Positions 44,745 to 54,042 of a stretch of 64,000 nucleotides of DNA are shown here, piece after piece. Below the pieces are notes generated by a model, which had not been told where the DNA came from, ran no database searches, and saw nothing but the letters and a program-made list of their open reading frames with translations. A program made the translations under genes and the position numbers. Numbering within the stretch: the first letter of the stretch is position 1; each line of letters starts with the position of its first letter. This stretch comes from Vicinamibacterales bacterium (GTDB lineage: Bacteria; Acidobacteriota; Vicinamibacteria; Vicinamibacterales; 2-12-FULL-66-21): assembly GCA_035699745.1 (NCBI GenBank), contig DASSPH010000057.1, positions 1 through 64,000 on the forward strand. The letters are read 5' to 3'.

Positions 44745-45302
44745 CTATTTCCGCCTTCGCTTCGCCGCAGGCGCCCCGCCGGATCGTCGCGGCTCGTCGC
44801 CTGCGCCGCGACTCAGTTCCGCAGCCACCCTCCTCCCGACATTGCCTGCCTGCTCCGTCTCGAATCCATCCCCATGTTTCCAGCCGCGCGCCGCGAATGA
44901 TTTCTGAAATGACGCCACGCCCGTGATCTCGGGCGCGGCGGCCACCTCGTGAGCGTGCTGAAGCTCGTGCGCCAGGAGCGCGATCAACTCGTCGGGCGAG
45001 CGGCCGAACCTGTCGATCTTGATCAACAGCCGTCGCGTGTCCGTGCCAGCCGACGCCCAGACCAGACACGCCGGCACGCCGTTGTGACAGCGGGAGAACC
45101 TGACGTAAACGATGACGTCTGCCGTGTCGAGCCCGGTATAGAGATCGCGAAACGTCGCCGCCCGCTCCATGCCCCGGTCGATCAGCGTGCGGATCGCGGC
45201 GTCTTCCGGCCGAACCCTGGGTACTCCGGTTTGCGCGTTCCCGATCCGCGTCCCCGTCGTCAGAACTGCCACCAGCATGACGCCGGCCACCTTTCTTCGC
45301 AT
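44745..45302 (-). CDS. Secreted HELQH-motif protein, possible zinc protease
   Basis: The 185-residue protein is best started at ATG 45302, giving a signal peptide (VAGVMLVAVLTTGTRIGNAQ). The middle part has AAIRTLIDRGMERAATFRDL, VIVYVRFSRCHNGVPACLVW and then ELIALLAHELQHAHEVA, which fits HExxH zinc-binding and a downstream Glu. A Cys pair may form a disulfide. The C-terminus is basic and disordered. It resembles small exported metallopeptidase-like proteins, but the third zinc ligand is not certain. It is divergent from the winged-helix/WD40 gene. Confidence 0.65.
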   Translation of the reverse strand: MRRKVAGVMLVAVLTTGTRIGNAQTGVPRVRPEDAAIRTLIDRGMERAATFRDLYTGLDTADVIVYVRFSRCHNGVPACLVWASAGTDTRRLLIKIDRFGRSPDELIALLAHELQHAHEVAAAPEITGVASFQKSFAARGWKHGDGFETEQAGNVGRRVAAELSRGAGDEPRRSGGAPAAKRRRK

Positions 45303-45452
45303 CGCCGCCTCCGCGGGGACGGACAGGCGTCCTCGCGAGGCCACGGTGGGCCGGCAGGTCTCACGAAATCCTCAGGCGCACCTCACAAATGCGCTCAATT
45401 CCGTCCGCGGTGGCCGGGGACGTGCCGGGAGGCGCTAAGATGCGTCCCGGTC

Positions 45453-47606
45453 ATGCCCGACGCCTCTCCTGGCCCGAACTGGGAGTTCGATGGATTCGCG
45501 GTGCTGCGGGACATGCGTCTCCTCCTCAGCGACGGCGTTGCCGTGCCGCTGACGGGGAAAGCCTTCGACACCCTCGCAATCCTGGTCGCGAACCGCGAGC
45601 GCGTGGTCACCAAGGACGAACTGCTCCGGGCGGTCTGGCCCGATGTGGTGGTGGAAGAAGGGAACCTGACGCAGCAGATCTTCCTGCTCCGCCGGGCGCT
45701 GGGCGAGAGCGCACAGCAGCCGCGTTACATCGTGACCGTCCCGGGTCATGGGTATCGATTCACCGCGGCCGTCAGGACGATCTCGACCGAGTCCGCCTCT
45801 GCGTCCCGTGACACTGCGATACCCAGAATCGCGACTTACCTCTCGGTCGGCGTCGTCGCAGTTCTCGCGATCGTGTTGGCGCTGGCGTGGCGGACGAGCA
45901 CCAGCGTGACACCCGCAACGGACTTCGACCGGTGGCGCATCGGCAAGGTCACGGAAAGCGGCAAAGCCACCGACAGCGCCATGTCCCGCGACGGCCGCCA
46001 GGTCGCCTACGTCGAGACCGACGGGGACGAATACAGCGTGTGGGTGAAACAGATTGCCGGTGGTGGGACAACGCAGATCGTCTCCCCCGAACCGGCGGTG
46101 CTGACGCACTTGACGTTCAGCCCCGACGGGGAATCGGTCTACTTCGCGCGCGGTCTGCGGACCTCCGGAAGATTCGTGCTCTCCCGCATTCCCGCTGCCG
46201 GCGGCGTCGAAACGCCGATCCTCGACGATGTCGATACGCCGGTCAGCTTTTCCCCGGATGGACGCGAATTCGCTTTTACGCGGGGCACGGAGGATGGGGC
46301 CCACATCGTCGTCGCGGCTGCGGGGGGCGGCTCGCAACGAATTCTGGCAGCACGGCAGAAGCCCTTATCGTTCGAGCTGGTCGCACCGAGCTGGTCGCCC
46401 GACGGGCAGACGGTGGCGGTGAGCGCCGTCGATTACCGGAGCAGTCGTCCGCGCTGGTCCATCCTGCTGCTGCCGGTGTCCGGCGGTGCCGGCCGCGACC
46501 TCTACTCCACGGACGACCGCATTGGACGGATCCGCTGGCGCCCTGACGGGTCGGGCTTGCTGACGGTCGTATCGCAAGCGCTGACCCGGCAGTTCCCTCC
46601 GTGGCATTCGAATCAATTCGTCCGCTTCTCGGGAGGGCCGATCTGGCGCGTCGGATACCCGGACGGCCGGGCGGAACGTCTTACGTCCGACCTGACGGAC
46701 CACGATCTCTGTTGTCTCGATGTCAGCGCCACCGGCACCAAGGTCGCGGCTGTGATGAATTCGCTGGTGTCGGATTTGTGGATCGCGCCGGCGGCGAGCC
46801 CTTCTTCGCAAACGCAAATAACGTGGTCGAACCCGATCGTCGCGCGCCACAGCTGGCTGCCCGACAACGACACGGTCGTGTACCGCGACTTGAGCGGAAA
46901 CCTGAATGCCGTTCACAAGGACGGGCGGACGTTCAGCCTGTCCTTGCCGACCGGTCAGAGAGTCTCGGGAGGCGTGTCGACGTGCGGCGATGGCCGATAC
47001 GTCGTCTACCAGGCCGCCGGCGGCGGCGGGATCTGGCGAACCCCTGCGAATGCGGGCGGTGCAGTGCGACTGACCGGCGGCTCTTCTGATTCCAATCCCG
47101 CGTGCTCGCCTGACGGAAAGTGGGTGATGTTCTCGTCTGTAAGAGAGCGCGTTGCGTCCCTCTGGCGTGTTTCCATCGACGGCGGTCAGCCAACCCCGTT
47201 GATCGAGGGAGAGAGTTACGACGCGCTGCCCTCTCCGAGAGGACGGCTGATCTACTACTCGACGTCCCATTGGAGCGAGCGACCGGTTCCCATCAGATCC
47301 ACCCGCTGGATCGTCGCGTCACTCGGCGATTTGAAGCAGGTGCTCAGCATGGCCGCGCCGGAGGACGCGAGCTTCGGAGTTCCGCCGGTCTGGGCGCCGG
47401 ACGACAGCGGCCTCGATTACGTCGTGACTCGGAACGGGGTGTCGAACATCTGGCGGCAGCCGCTGACCGGCGGACGCCCTGTGCAGATCACGAGGTTCAG
47501 TGTGGGAAGAGTCTTCAGCTTCGCCTGGTCCCCGAATGGCCGTTGGCTGTCGCTCGGCAGCGGCGTCAACCGAAGCGACGTTGTCCTGATGTCGAGCGAG
47601 CGGTAG
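45453..47606 (+). CDS. Winged-helix regulator with membrane helix and PD40 propeller
   Basis: I place the start at ATG 45453 (717 aa), just before the DNA-binding domain; the frame is open further upstream without coding signs. The N-terminal CadC-type winged helix reads PLTGKAFDTLAILVANRERV, VTKDELLRAVWPD and RYIVTVPGHGYRF. One membrane helix follows at ~130-150 (YLSVGVVAVLAIVLALAW). The rest is a TolB-like propeller with PD40 motifs (FSPDGESVYFARGL, WSPDGQTVAVSA, CSPDGKWVMFSS). It is a membrane-spanning one-component regulator in which the periplasmic propeller may sense a ligand. Its target is unknown. Confidence 0.87.
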   Translation: MPDASPGPNWEFDGFAVLRDMRLLLSDGVAVPLTGKAFDTLAILVANRERVVTKDELLRAVWPDVVVEEGNLTQQIFLLRRALGESAQQPRYIVTVPGHGYRFTAAVRTISTESASASRDTAIPRIATYLSVGVVAVLAIVLALAWRTSTSVTPATDFDRWRIGKVTESGKATDSAMSRDGRQVAYVETDGDEYSVWVKQIAGGGTTQIVSPEPAVLTHLTFSPDGESVYFARGLRTSGRFVLSRIPAAGGVETPILDDVDTPVSFSPDGREFAFTRGTEDGAHIVVAAAGGGSQRILAARQKPLSFELVAPSWSPDGQTVAVSAVDYRSSRPRWSILLLPVSGGAGRDLYSTDDRIGRIRWRPDGSGLLTVVSQALTRQFPPWHSNQFVRFSGGPIWRVGYPDGRAERLTSDLTDHDLCCLDVSATGTKVAAVMNSLVSDLWIAPAASPSSQTQITWSNPIVARHSWLPDNDTVVYRDLSGNLNAVHKDGRTFSLSLPTGQRVSGGVSTCGDGRYVVYQAAGGGGIWRTPANAGGAVRLTGGSSDSNPACSPDGKWVMFSSVRERVASLWRVSIDGGQPTPLIEGESYDALPSPRGRLIYYSTSHWSERPVPIRSTRWIVASLGDLKQVLSMAAPEDASFGVPPVWAPDDSGLDYVVTRNGVSNIWRQPLTGGRPVQITRFSVGRVFSFAWSPNGRWLSLGSGVNRSDVVLMSSER

Positions 47607-47623
47607 CGCAACGAACCCGAATA

Positions 47624-48871
47624 TCACAGCTCCTTTTCCGCCAGGCGCCGGAACTCGTCGGGGACCGAACGGCCACCCCGCGATGCCGACGCGTAATCCA
47701 CGGCGTTTCCTCCGAAGCGCTTGCGGATCGCGTCGACGGCCCGGTCCGCGCAGGATCGCGCCAGGCCCTTCCTGGTGCCGGGGCGGCGTCCGTCGCCGCC
47801 CAGCCCAAGCGGCAGCTCCAGCTGCACGACCGCAGGCGCGTCGAGCTGCGAGACGGAGATCGCCAGCAGCGAGATCATCCGTTCACCGGGGTGATCGGCA
47901 AGGACGCCGCGCACCAGGTCCTCGGCGACCTCGGCGAGAGCCCTCGTTGCGGAGATCGGCGCCGACAGCGTGAGCGAGCGCGTCACCGAGCGCAGGTCGG
48001 CGAAGCGCACGCGGACGGTGATCGTCCGGCCCGCCAGCGACCTGGCGCGCAGCCTGCCGCCGATGCGGTCGGCGAGGTGATGGAGCACCGGTTTGAACAC
48101 GCGTTCGATCGCGGGCCGTCGTCCGAGCGCCGATTGTGCGCCCGCGGAGCGCGCGCGCCGGCGCGTCTGGATCTGACGCGGATCGCGGTTCCACGCGAGC
48201 GCCGTCAGTTTCTTCCCCACCGCGTGTCCCAGCAATCGCTCGACCGATTGAGGCGCGATCGCCGCCAGTTGACCGATCGTGGCCACGCCGATCCTGGCGA
48301 GCCGCGCCTCGGTGGCGGGGCCCACGCCCCACATCAGCGCGACCGGCAGCCCGTGAAGGAACTCGAGTTCGGTGTCCGGATCGACCACGACCAGTCCGTC
48401 CGGCTTGGCGACCTGCGATGCGACCTTGGCCAGGTGCTTGGTACGCGCGACGCCGATCGACATCGGCAGGCCCAGTTCGGCGCGCACGCGAGCCCGAACC
48501 GTCGTGGCGATCTGCTCCGGCGAGCCAAAGAGATGCGTGCATCCTGCGACGTCGGCGAAGGCTTCGTCGATCGAGATGCGCTCGATGGATGGCGTGAAAT
48601 CGCTCAGGACCGCGATCGCGGCGTCACCGAGGCGCTGGTACTCGTGGAAATGTCCGGCGACGAAGAGCAGATCGGGACAGAGTTGCCGCGCGCGGCGTCC
48701 GGGCATGCCGCTCCGTACCCCGAAGGCGCGCGCTTCGTAGGAGGCCGCGAGCACGACGCCGCCGCCGACGGCAATCGGCCTGCCGCGCAGGCGAGGGTCG
48801 AGCAGCTGTTCGACCGACGCATAAAAAGCGTCGAGGTCGGCGTGGAGAATGGTGGCGGCGGGACCGGGCAT
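47624..48871 (-). CDS. dinB: Y-family DNA polymerase IV (DinB)
   Basis: The start at ATG 48871 (415 aa) shares one base with the stop of the upstream nuclease gene (TGATG), so translation is coupled. The palm has LHADLDAFYASVEQ (Asp 12) and RISIDEAFADVAG (Asp 102, Glu 103), the three metal ligands. YEARAFGVRSGMP and SIGVARTKHLAKVASQVAKP are typical. The little-finger domain follows, with VVQLELPLGL near 360, which resembles a beta-clamp binding motif, and then a ~50-residue basic tail. It is a translesion polymerase. Pairing with an exonuclease-GIY-YIG protein suggests a joint repair task. Confidence 0.9.
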   Translation of the reverse strand: MPGPAATILHADLDAFYASVEQLLDPRLRGRPIAVGGGVVLAASYEARAFGVRSGMPGRRARQLCPDLLFVAGHFHEYQRLGDAAIAVLSDFTPSIERISIDEAFADVAGCTHLFGSPEQIATTVRARVRAELGLPMSIGVARTKHLAKVASQVAKPDGLVVVDPDTELEFLHGLPVALMWGVGPATEARLARIGVATIGQLAAIAPQSVERLLGHAVGKKLTALAWNRDPRQIQTRRRARSAGAQSALGRRPAIERVFKPVLHHLADRIGGRLRARSLAGRTITVRVRFADLRSVTRSLTLSAPISATRALAEVAEDLVRGVLADHPGERMISLLAISVSQLDAPAVVQLELPLGLGGDGRRPGTRKGLARSCADRAVDAIRKRFGGNAVDYASASRGGRSVPDEFRRLAEKEL

Positions 48872-50526
48872 CAGACCCACCACAGCGCTGAGGCGAGTCG
48901 CGACTCGTCGAGCGCCGGTCCGGCTCCCAAACGCAGCGCCACCGGAGCACCGGCTGAAACGACGCGCTTCAGCTCCGTAGTCAGCACCCGCAGGCGATCG
49001 AAGGAGGCGAGGGTGAAGGCTTCACGACGCGCGGCCACCGGCCGGCGGCAGCCCGGCGGAATCGGCGGCGCCGTGTGTGGGTCCACTGTCTCACGCGACA
49101 CGACCTCGCCGTTCTCGATCACGAGGAGCCGAGCCCGAGCGTGACCGGGCTCGCGCCACACCACGCTCGAGTCGAACAACCGCGTCAACCAGATCGCGCG
49201 GCGCCGGGCGAGCGCCGCGCGCAAGGCGAGCCACTCGAGCGACAGCTGCACGAACTCCGGCGTCCAGACCGGCAATCCGCGAGCTGTTTCGTCCGCCTCG
49301 ACTTCATCGCCGTCGTGGTCTCGCCGGCCCTCTCGCCAGAGGCGTGTCCCAAGGCGCAGCAGCCTCGCGGGCTGTGAGAGGCCGATCCGCGACAGTTCAG
49401 GATGCGCGGCGCACAGGCGGTGGTACCCCGCCGTGAACGCGGCGTCATCCGGACCCCGCGAGCCGGACGTCAGAGCGGCGCGCTGCGCGCGCGCGAATGC
49501 CGCAAATCGATCGATCGTCTCGGCCGATGCCAGAGGTCCGAGCGGGCACTGCGGCGATGGCTGTGCGCTGCGCACGCCGAGATCCCGCGAGGCGAACCAC
49601 ACCCCGCGGTCCTGGATCGTGAGCGCCACGTTGTAGGGCGGCCGGTGCCGCTTGATTTCGTCCGGCTCGAGAAGCGCCGCCTCGAGCGGGCTCGGTGAGA
49701 CGTCGAACGAGATGGCGCGCGCCTGCGACAGCATCTCGAGCATCCGCTCGGGCACGCCCTTCTGCTTACGGAAGTAGCTGTTGACGCGGTGATGGAGCGA
49801 CGCGGCCTTGCCGACGTACAACACGCCCCCGCCCGTCCGGAGCATGCGATAGACGCCGGGAGCGTCGGGCAGCGAGAGGCGCACCTCGCGCGGCATCGGC
49901 CAGACGCGGCGTCGATCCCTCGTCGGCTCGCGAGGCCCTGCGAGCCACTCGTGAAGCGCGCCCCAGGTCGACACGCCACGCATCTGGAGCAGGCAGACCA
50001 GCTCGCGCCAGACGAACGCCGTCGCCTCGACGTGATCGCCGGTGCGGCGCAGCGGGCCGACGGCGCGGCCGAAATATCCGGAAAGCGCGCGCAGGCTGCA
50101 GCGCGGAAGATCCGGGAACAGGCGCCTGGCGATGTCGTGCGTGCAGACCACGTCGAGCGGAAACACGCCGTTCGCCAGCGCGCGGAGGAACGGCTGCTCG
50201 AACCGGGCGAAGTGGATGACCGCGGGTGCGGGCTGCTGCGCAAGACTCGCGGCCTGGTCGGACAGCTCCTGCCACGCGAAGTGCCGGTCGACAGCGGCCG
50301 TCCTCATCATGCGGTCGGAGATCCCCGTGATCCGGGCAACCGCTGGAGGAATCCGTTCGCCGTCGGGGAGCGCGATCAGAGACGACCGCGCGTCCGTGAT
50401 GGCTTCGCGCAGGCGGGCCCAGCCGATCTCGAGCAGATGTCCTCGGGGAGCCGCAGCCGTGGCCTGGCAGTCGATCACCAGCACCTCGAGTTGCGACAGC
50501 GGCTCGGAACGACCGTGCGTCACCAT
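48871..50526 (-). CDS. DEDDh exonuclease fused to GIY-YIG nuclease domain
   Basis: The 551-residue protein starts at ATG 50526. Residues ~12-185 form a DnaQ-like exonuclease: VLVIDCQATAAAPRGHLLEI (exo I; Gln where Glu is usual), AVIHFARFEQPFL (exo II) and GDHVEATAFVWREL (exo III with His). Residues ~215-300 form a UvrC/Cho-like GIY-YIG domain (DAPGVYRMLRTGGGVLYVGK, then RVNSYFRKQKG and LEAALLEPDEIKRHRPPYN). The C-terminal ~240 residues match no domain I know. PRK07883-type actinobacterial proteins have the same order. Its stop overlaps the dinB start. It probably trims and nicks damaged DNA for the polymerase, which is inference. Confidence 0.85.
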   Translation of the reverse strand: MVTHGRSEPLSQLEVLVIDCQATAAAPRGHLLEIGWARLREAITDARSSLIALPDGERIPPAVARITGISDRMMRTAAVDRHFAWQELSDQAASLAQQPAPAVIHFARFEQPFLRALANGVFPLDVVCTHDIARRLFPDLPRCSLRALSGYFGRAVGPLRRTGDHVEATAFVWRELVCLLQMRGVSTWGALHEWLAGPREPTRDRRRVWPMPREVRLSLPDAPGVYRMLRTGGGVLYVGKAASLHHRVNSYFRKQKGVPERMLEMLSQARAISFDVSPSPLEAALLEPDEIKRHRPPYNVALTIQDRGVWFASRDLGVRSAQPSPQCPLGPLASAETIDRFAAFARAQRAALTSGSRGPDDAAFTAGYHRLCAAHPELSRIGLSQPARLLRLGTRLWREGRRDHDGDEVEADETARGLPVWTPEFVQLSLEWLALRAALARRRAIWLTRLFDSSVVWREPGHARARLLVIENGEVVSRETVDPHTAPPIPPGCRRPVAARREAFTLASFDRLRVLTTELKRVVSAGAPVALRLGAGPALDESRLASALWWV

Positions 50527-50983
50527 GTGCCACGACTGGAATCAGGCGCACCCGCAGGCCATCACGGTATCATATTCGCCTTTTGTTCGCCCACGATCCG
50601 CAGCGCGCGGCCGGTTTGGACCAGGCCCAGTCACCTCCACGGTACTGATCGGTGGCACGACCCCTGTGTCCCCTGACACAACCGAACTCGATACGGGATG
50701 AGACGCTCGTTTGCGCTCGCTTGACGAACTCCCTGATCCACGTCGGTGGGCGTGGATACCGTTCACGGGGCGGATCGGCGGCCAGCCGAAAGCATTGCAG
50801 GCATCCGTGGACGCACTGGCCTGCCCAGACGAAGCTCGCGACAACTGAGTGAAGTCTGGCATCACCGATCGGAGCAGCGCTGCCTGGACTGACGGTCAGC
50901 CCCCGAAGATCCGCTACATGCAGCTATACGGCGCATAATCTTCTTCGACGGCCACAGGGAAATTCACACGCATACGCGGAGGC
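50527..50983. other. 457-bp gap, no recognisable gene
   Basis: Neither strand shows a coding sequence I can support. A 107-codon minus-strand frame (50542-50865) has no recognisable motif. A CATAAT at 50934-50939 could be part of a promoter for the amidohydrolase gene, but no matching -35 box is seen. Confidence 0.5.
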
Positions 50984-52882
50984 ATGATGAGCCGAAAAGT
51001 ATGGATGTGCGTGCTGCTGGGCGCAGTCGGGGCGGCACAGCCGGATGCCGGACAAGCGCATCGGTTTGACGTCGTCTTGAAGAACGGCACCATTCTGGAT
51101 GGTTCAGGATTGCCGCCGTATCGCGCGGACGTTGCGATCGCGGGCGGTCGCATCGCGAGGATCGGAAATCTCCCGCGCGACTCGGCGGAGCACGATATCG
51201 ACGTCACCGGACTCTACGTCGCTCCTGGATTCATCAACATTCACAGCCATCTTCAGCCGGCGGCGCTCCCGCGTGCGGAGAACATGCTGACGCAGGGCGT
51301 GACCACCGAGATCACGAATGCGGACGGAGCCGGGCCGACCGATCTACGCACCGTGACGGCACGCGTCGCCAGAGCCGGCCTCTCGGTCAATCTGGGTGCT
51401 TACATCGGTTTCAACAGCGTGTGGTCCGCCGTGGTCGGACTCTCCGATCGCCGGCCAACGGCCGAGGAGATCGATCGGATGCGTGCCCTCATCGTCGCCG
51501 CGATGAAGGCGGGCGCGTGGGGTGTCTCCGCCGGACTCGAGTACAGGCCCGGGTATTTCGCGCGAACGGAGGAAGTCACTCAGGTGGTCTCCGCTGCCGC
51601 ACCATGGCGAACGAACTTCCCGAACCACGTCCGGAAGACGCCCGAGTCGGGCTTCAGCTGGCGCGTCGGCCTCGAAGAGACGCTGCGCATTGCGAAGGCG
51701 GCGGGATTGATTGGGGTCATCACGCACATGAAGGCAGAAGGGAAGGAGCAGGGAACGGCGACCCGGCTGCTTGCCACCGTCGCCGCGTCGACCCGGGAGG
51801 GCGACTACGCGGCGGCGGACGTGTACCCATATCTGTCCGGGCAGACCCGCCTGAGCAATCTCATCATTCCGGCCTGGGTGCAGGATGGCGGACGACAGGC
51901 GATGCTCGAGCGATTTGCCGACCCCGACCAGCGTCCGCGGATCGCCCGCGAAATCGAGCAGACGATCGCCGGTCGATTGGGCGACGTCGCGGGCATCTAT
52001 CTTCCGGAGACGCGACGGCATTTGACCGATGTGATGCGCCAGATGGAGGTGTCTGCGGGCGAGGCGGTGGTGCGGCTGGTCGAGAAGGACGACCCGCAGA
52101 TGATCGCGCCATTCGGCCGCGAATCAGACCTGCAGAAGATCCTCGAGTACCCCGACACGTCGATCGCGTGCGATTGCGGTGCCACGAACGCGAGCGACAT
52201 CCATCCGCGGTTCTACGGCTCGTTTCCTCGAGTCCTCGGAAAGTACGTGCGTGAAGAGAAGATTCTCACCTGGCAGGATGCGGTGCGGAAGATGACGGCG
52301 CTTCCGGCAGCGACGATCGGCATGATCGATCGCGGCTACCTCGCGCCCGGTATGGCAGCCGATGTGACGGTGTTCGATCCTCGTACCGTCGTCGATCGCG
52401 CAACCTACGAGAAGCCGGCCGTTCTTTCCGAGGGCATTCGGCATGTCTTCGTCAACGGCGTGCATGCGGTGCGTGACGGCGTGGTCACCGGCGAGCAAGG
52501 CGGACGCGTACTCTGGAGAACCGATGCGATGCCGAGCCGTCCGATGACAGCAAACGGAAGGCGCCGCGTCACCCTGCGCACGCAGACTGAGACTGGTGAG
52601 ATCTCGATCGATATCCGGCAGGAGCGGGGCGCGCGTTACGCGCAGGGAACCGTCGTAATGCGAGCCGGCGACGCGCCAGTCGTGGCGGGCGAACTCGGCG
52701 TGCTACAGGTGGCGCCCGGTTGGGCGAGCTTTACCGCCGAGAACATGCATGCCGTGATTGACGCTGCGAATCCGTTGACTCCTGGATCGGCACGGCTGAA
52801 CGTTTGGCTGCGCAACGCCGAGGCTCCGCACGTGTCGGCGGTCGATCCTGCGAAGGTCCGCGTGACGCTTCCGCAGCGCTGA
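50984..52882 (+). CDS. Secreted D-aminoacylase/amidohydrolase-family protein
   Basis: The 632-residue protein starts at ATG 50984 (or the adjacent ATG 50987) behind GGAGG. A signal peptide (VWMCVLLGAVGAAQPDAG) precedes the amidohydrolase frame: VLKNGTILDGSGLPPYRADV, VAPGFINIHSHLQP (metal-binding HxH), TQGVTTEITNADGAGP, GLEYRPGYFA, GVITHMKAEG and LAPGMAADVTVFDP. This matches the N-acyl-D-amino-acid deacylase group, which hydrolyses N-acyl-D-amino acids with one or two zinc ions. The usual Cys ligand position is not evident, so the exact substrate is open. The C-terminal ~110 residues form an extra beta-rich domain. Confidence 0.85.
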   Translation: MMSRKVWMCVLLGAVGAAQPDAGQAHRFDVVLKNGTILDGSGLPPYRADVAIAGGRIARIGNLPRDSAEHDIDVTGLYVAPGFINIHSHLQPAALPRAENMLTQGVTTEITNADGAGPTDLRTVTARVARAGLSVNLGAYIGFNSVWSAVVGLSDRRPTAEEIDRMRALIVAAMKAGAWGVSAGLEYRPGYFARTEEVTQVVSAAAPWRTNFPNHVRKTPESGFSWRVGLEETLRIAKAAGLIGVITHMKAEGKEQGTATRLLATVAASTREGDYAAADVYPYLSGQTRLSNLIIPAWVQDGGRQAMLERFADPDQRPRIAREIEQTIAGRLGDVAGIYLPETRRHLTDVMRQMEVSAGEAVVRLVEKDDPQMIAPFGRESDLQKILEYPDTSIACDCGATNASDIHPRFYGSFPRVLGKYVREEKILTWQDAVRKMTALPAATIGMIDRGYLAPGMAADVTVFDPRTVVDRATYEKPAVLSEGIRHVFVNGVHAVRDGVVTGEQGGRVLWRTDAMPSRPMTANGRRRVTLRTQTETGEISIDIRQERGARYAQGTVVMRAGDAPVVAGELGVLQVAPGWASFTAENMHAVIDAANPLTPGSARLNVWLRNAEAPHVSAVDPAKVRVTLPQR

Positions 52883-53280
52883 CTCTCGAACGTCAGCAGG
52901 AGCGTTCGGCGGCAATCCGATCCGCAGCGCCGTCGATGAAGGGCGCTTCCACGGCGATGAAGCTTCGACTGGCGAGCGGAGGCTCGTTCTGAACGGCCTT
53001 TCGAACCCCACCCATCGCGGTCGAACGGCTCAGGTCCATGACGGCTGTTGTGGATGATCGAGCGACAACAATCGACGGCACAAACCCGGGTGGGGCATGA
53101 ATGCTCTGACTTTCCCGTCGACAAGGGTGCGACGATGATCCGAACACTGTCCACCGCCATCGTCCTGATCTCAAACCGGCGAACGTGAAACTGACGCCCG
53201 ACAGCACCGTGAACGAAGCAATCGGGAGCGAGTCGGGGTCTGCGACCTGACTCGCTCCAGATTGTCGCCACCAGCGCCGG
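52883..53280. other. 398-bp gap, no recognisable gene
   Basis: The space between the convergent amidohydrolase and lipoprotein genes carries no frame with coding features on either strand. No repeat copy or insertion-sequence end is seen. Confidence 0.5.
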
Positions 53281-53925
53281 CTAGCTGCAGCTGAGCGCCG
53301 GATTCCAGGGCTCGAACACGCCGTTCGGATTGTTCGCCCAGATCCACACGTGCATGTCCCAATGCCACGGCATCCCCGGGAAGTGTCCCGGCATCGGCCC
53401 GTCGAAAGTCCGGCCGAAGAGTTGGGGGGTCGGCGTCACCACCTGGTAGTTCGAGGGCCACGGACTCGGAGAGGTCCAGGGGGCGACCTGGTTGGTGGCG
53501 GGATCGCGCAGCAGCACGAACTGGATGTACTCGACTGCGACGAGCCGGAATCCGCCGTCTGGCTTGGGCAGGTACAGCAGCACTTCCGGGCGAAGCGGAT
53601 CGATCTGCTGAGTGGCCAGCAGCGCGGAGTTCGGCGTATGGATGCCCATCGTTCCAATCGGGATCTGGTCGCACACGCGGCCTGCCGGGTTCAGATACCC
53701 GGCCGCGACCGCCGCAGACACCTCGTGGAACTGAGCGGTCGCCTCGCGAACGGCCGCCAGCTGCGGGCCCAGGGACGGATCCCCCTGGAGCGGCGACTGG
53801 ACGTCCGCGGCGGCGGGTGCCGGCGCAACCGGGGTCCTGCCGTCGGAACAGCCTGTGATGAGGAGCGCGAGTCCGCAGGCGGCGATTCCGGGCGTTGAGC
53901 GTCGAACGAGGGTTCCCATGTGCAT
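53281..53925 (-). CDS. Lipoprotein of unknown function
   Basis: The start is ATG 53925 (214 aa), with GGAG 6 bp upstream; the frame is open further but not coding. A lipoprotein signal ends in the lipobox LLITGC (lipidated Cys about residue 26). The mature part has a conserved helix (LAAVREATAQFHEVSAAVAA), then MGIHTPNSALLATQQIDPLR, PEVLLYLPKPDGGFRLVAVE and a C-terminal MPWHWDMHVWIWANNPNGVF. I recall similar exported acidobacterial proteins with a HxDxHVW ending but no assigned role. It is divergent from the sigma factor gene across 117 bp. Confidence 0.72.
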   Translation of the reverse strand: MHMGTLVRRSTPGIAACGLALLITGCSDGRTPVAPAPAAADVQSPLQGDPSLGPQLAAVREATAQFHEVSAAVAAGYLNPAGRVCDQIPIGTMGIHTPNSALLATQQIDPLRPEVLLYLPKPDGGFRLVAVEYIQFVLLRDPATNQVAPWTSPSPWPSNYQVVTPTPQLFGRTFDGPMPGHFPGMPWHWDMHVWIWANNPNGVFEPWNPALSCS

Positions 53926-53991
53926 AGAGCTCCATTTCTGAACGATGACGGTTCCGTTCCCGCGGCGGCCAGACGCCGCCTGCATATCCGT

Positions 53992-54008
53992 CAGGCGGAA
54001 TCCGCCTG
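53992..54008. promoter_or_regulatory. 17-bp perfect palindrome upstream of sigma gene
   Basis: CAGGCGGAATCCGCCTG is a perfect dyad centred on 54000, in the 117-bp divergent spacer and 34 bp before the sigma start. It could be an operator or a small transcription hairpin. A second, weaker GCGGCG/CGCCGC dyad lies about 20 bp to its left. Confidence 0.4.
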
Positions 54009-54042
54009 TGGAAAGTGCACCCCGGGGTAGACTCGGTCGCGG

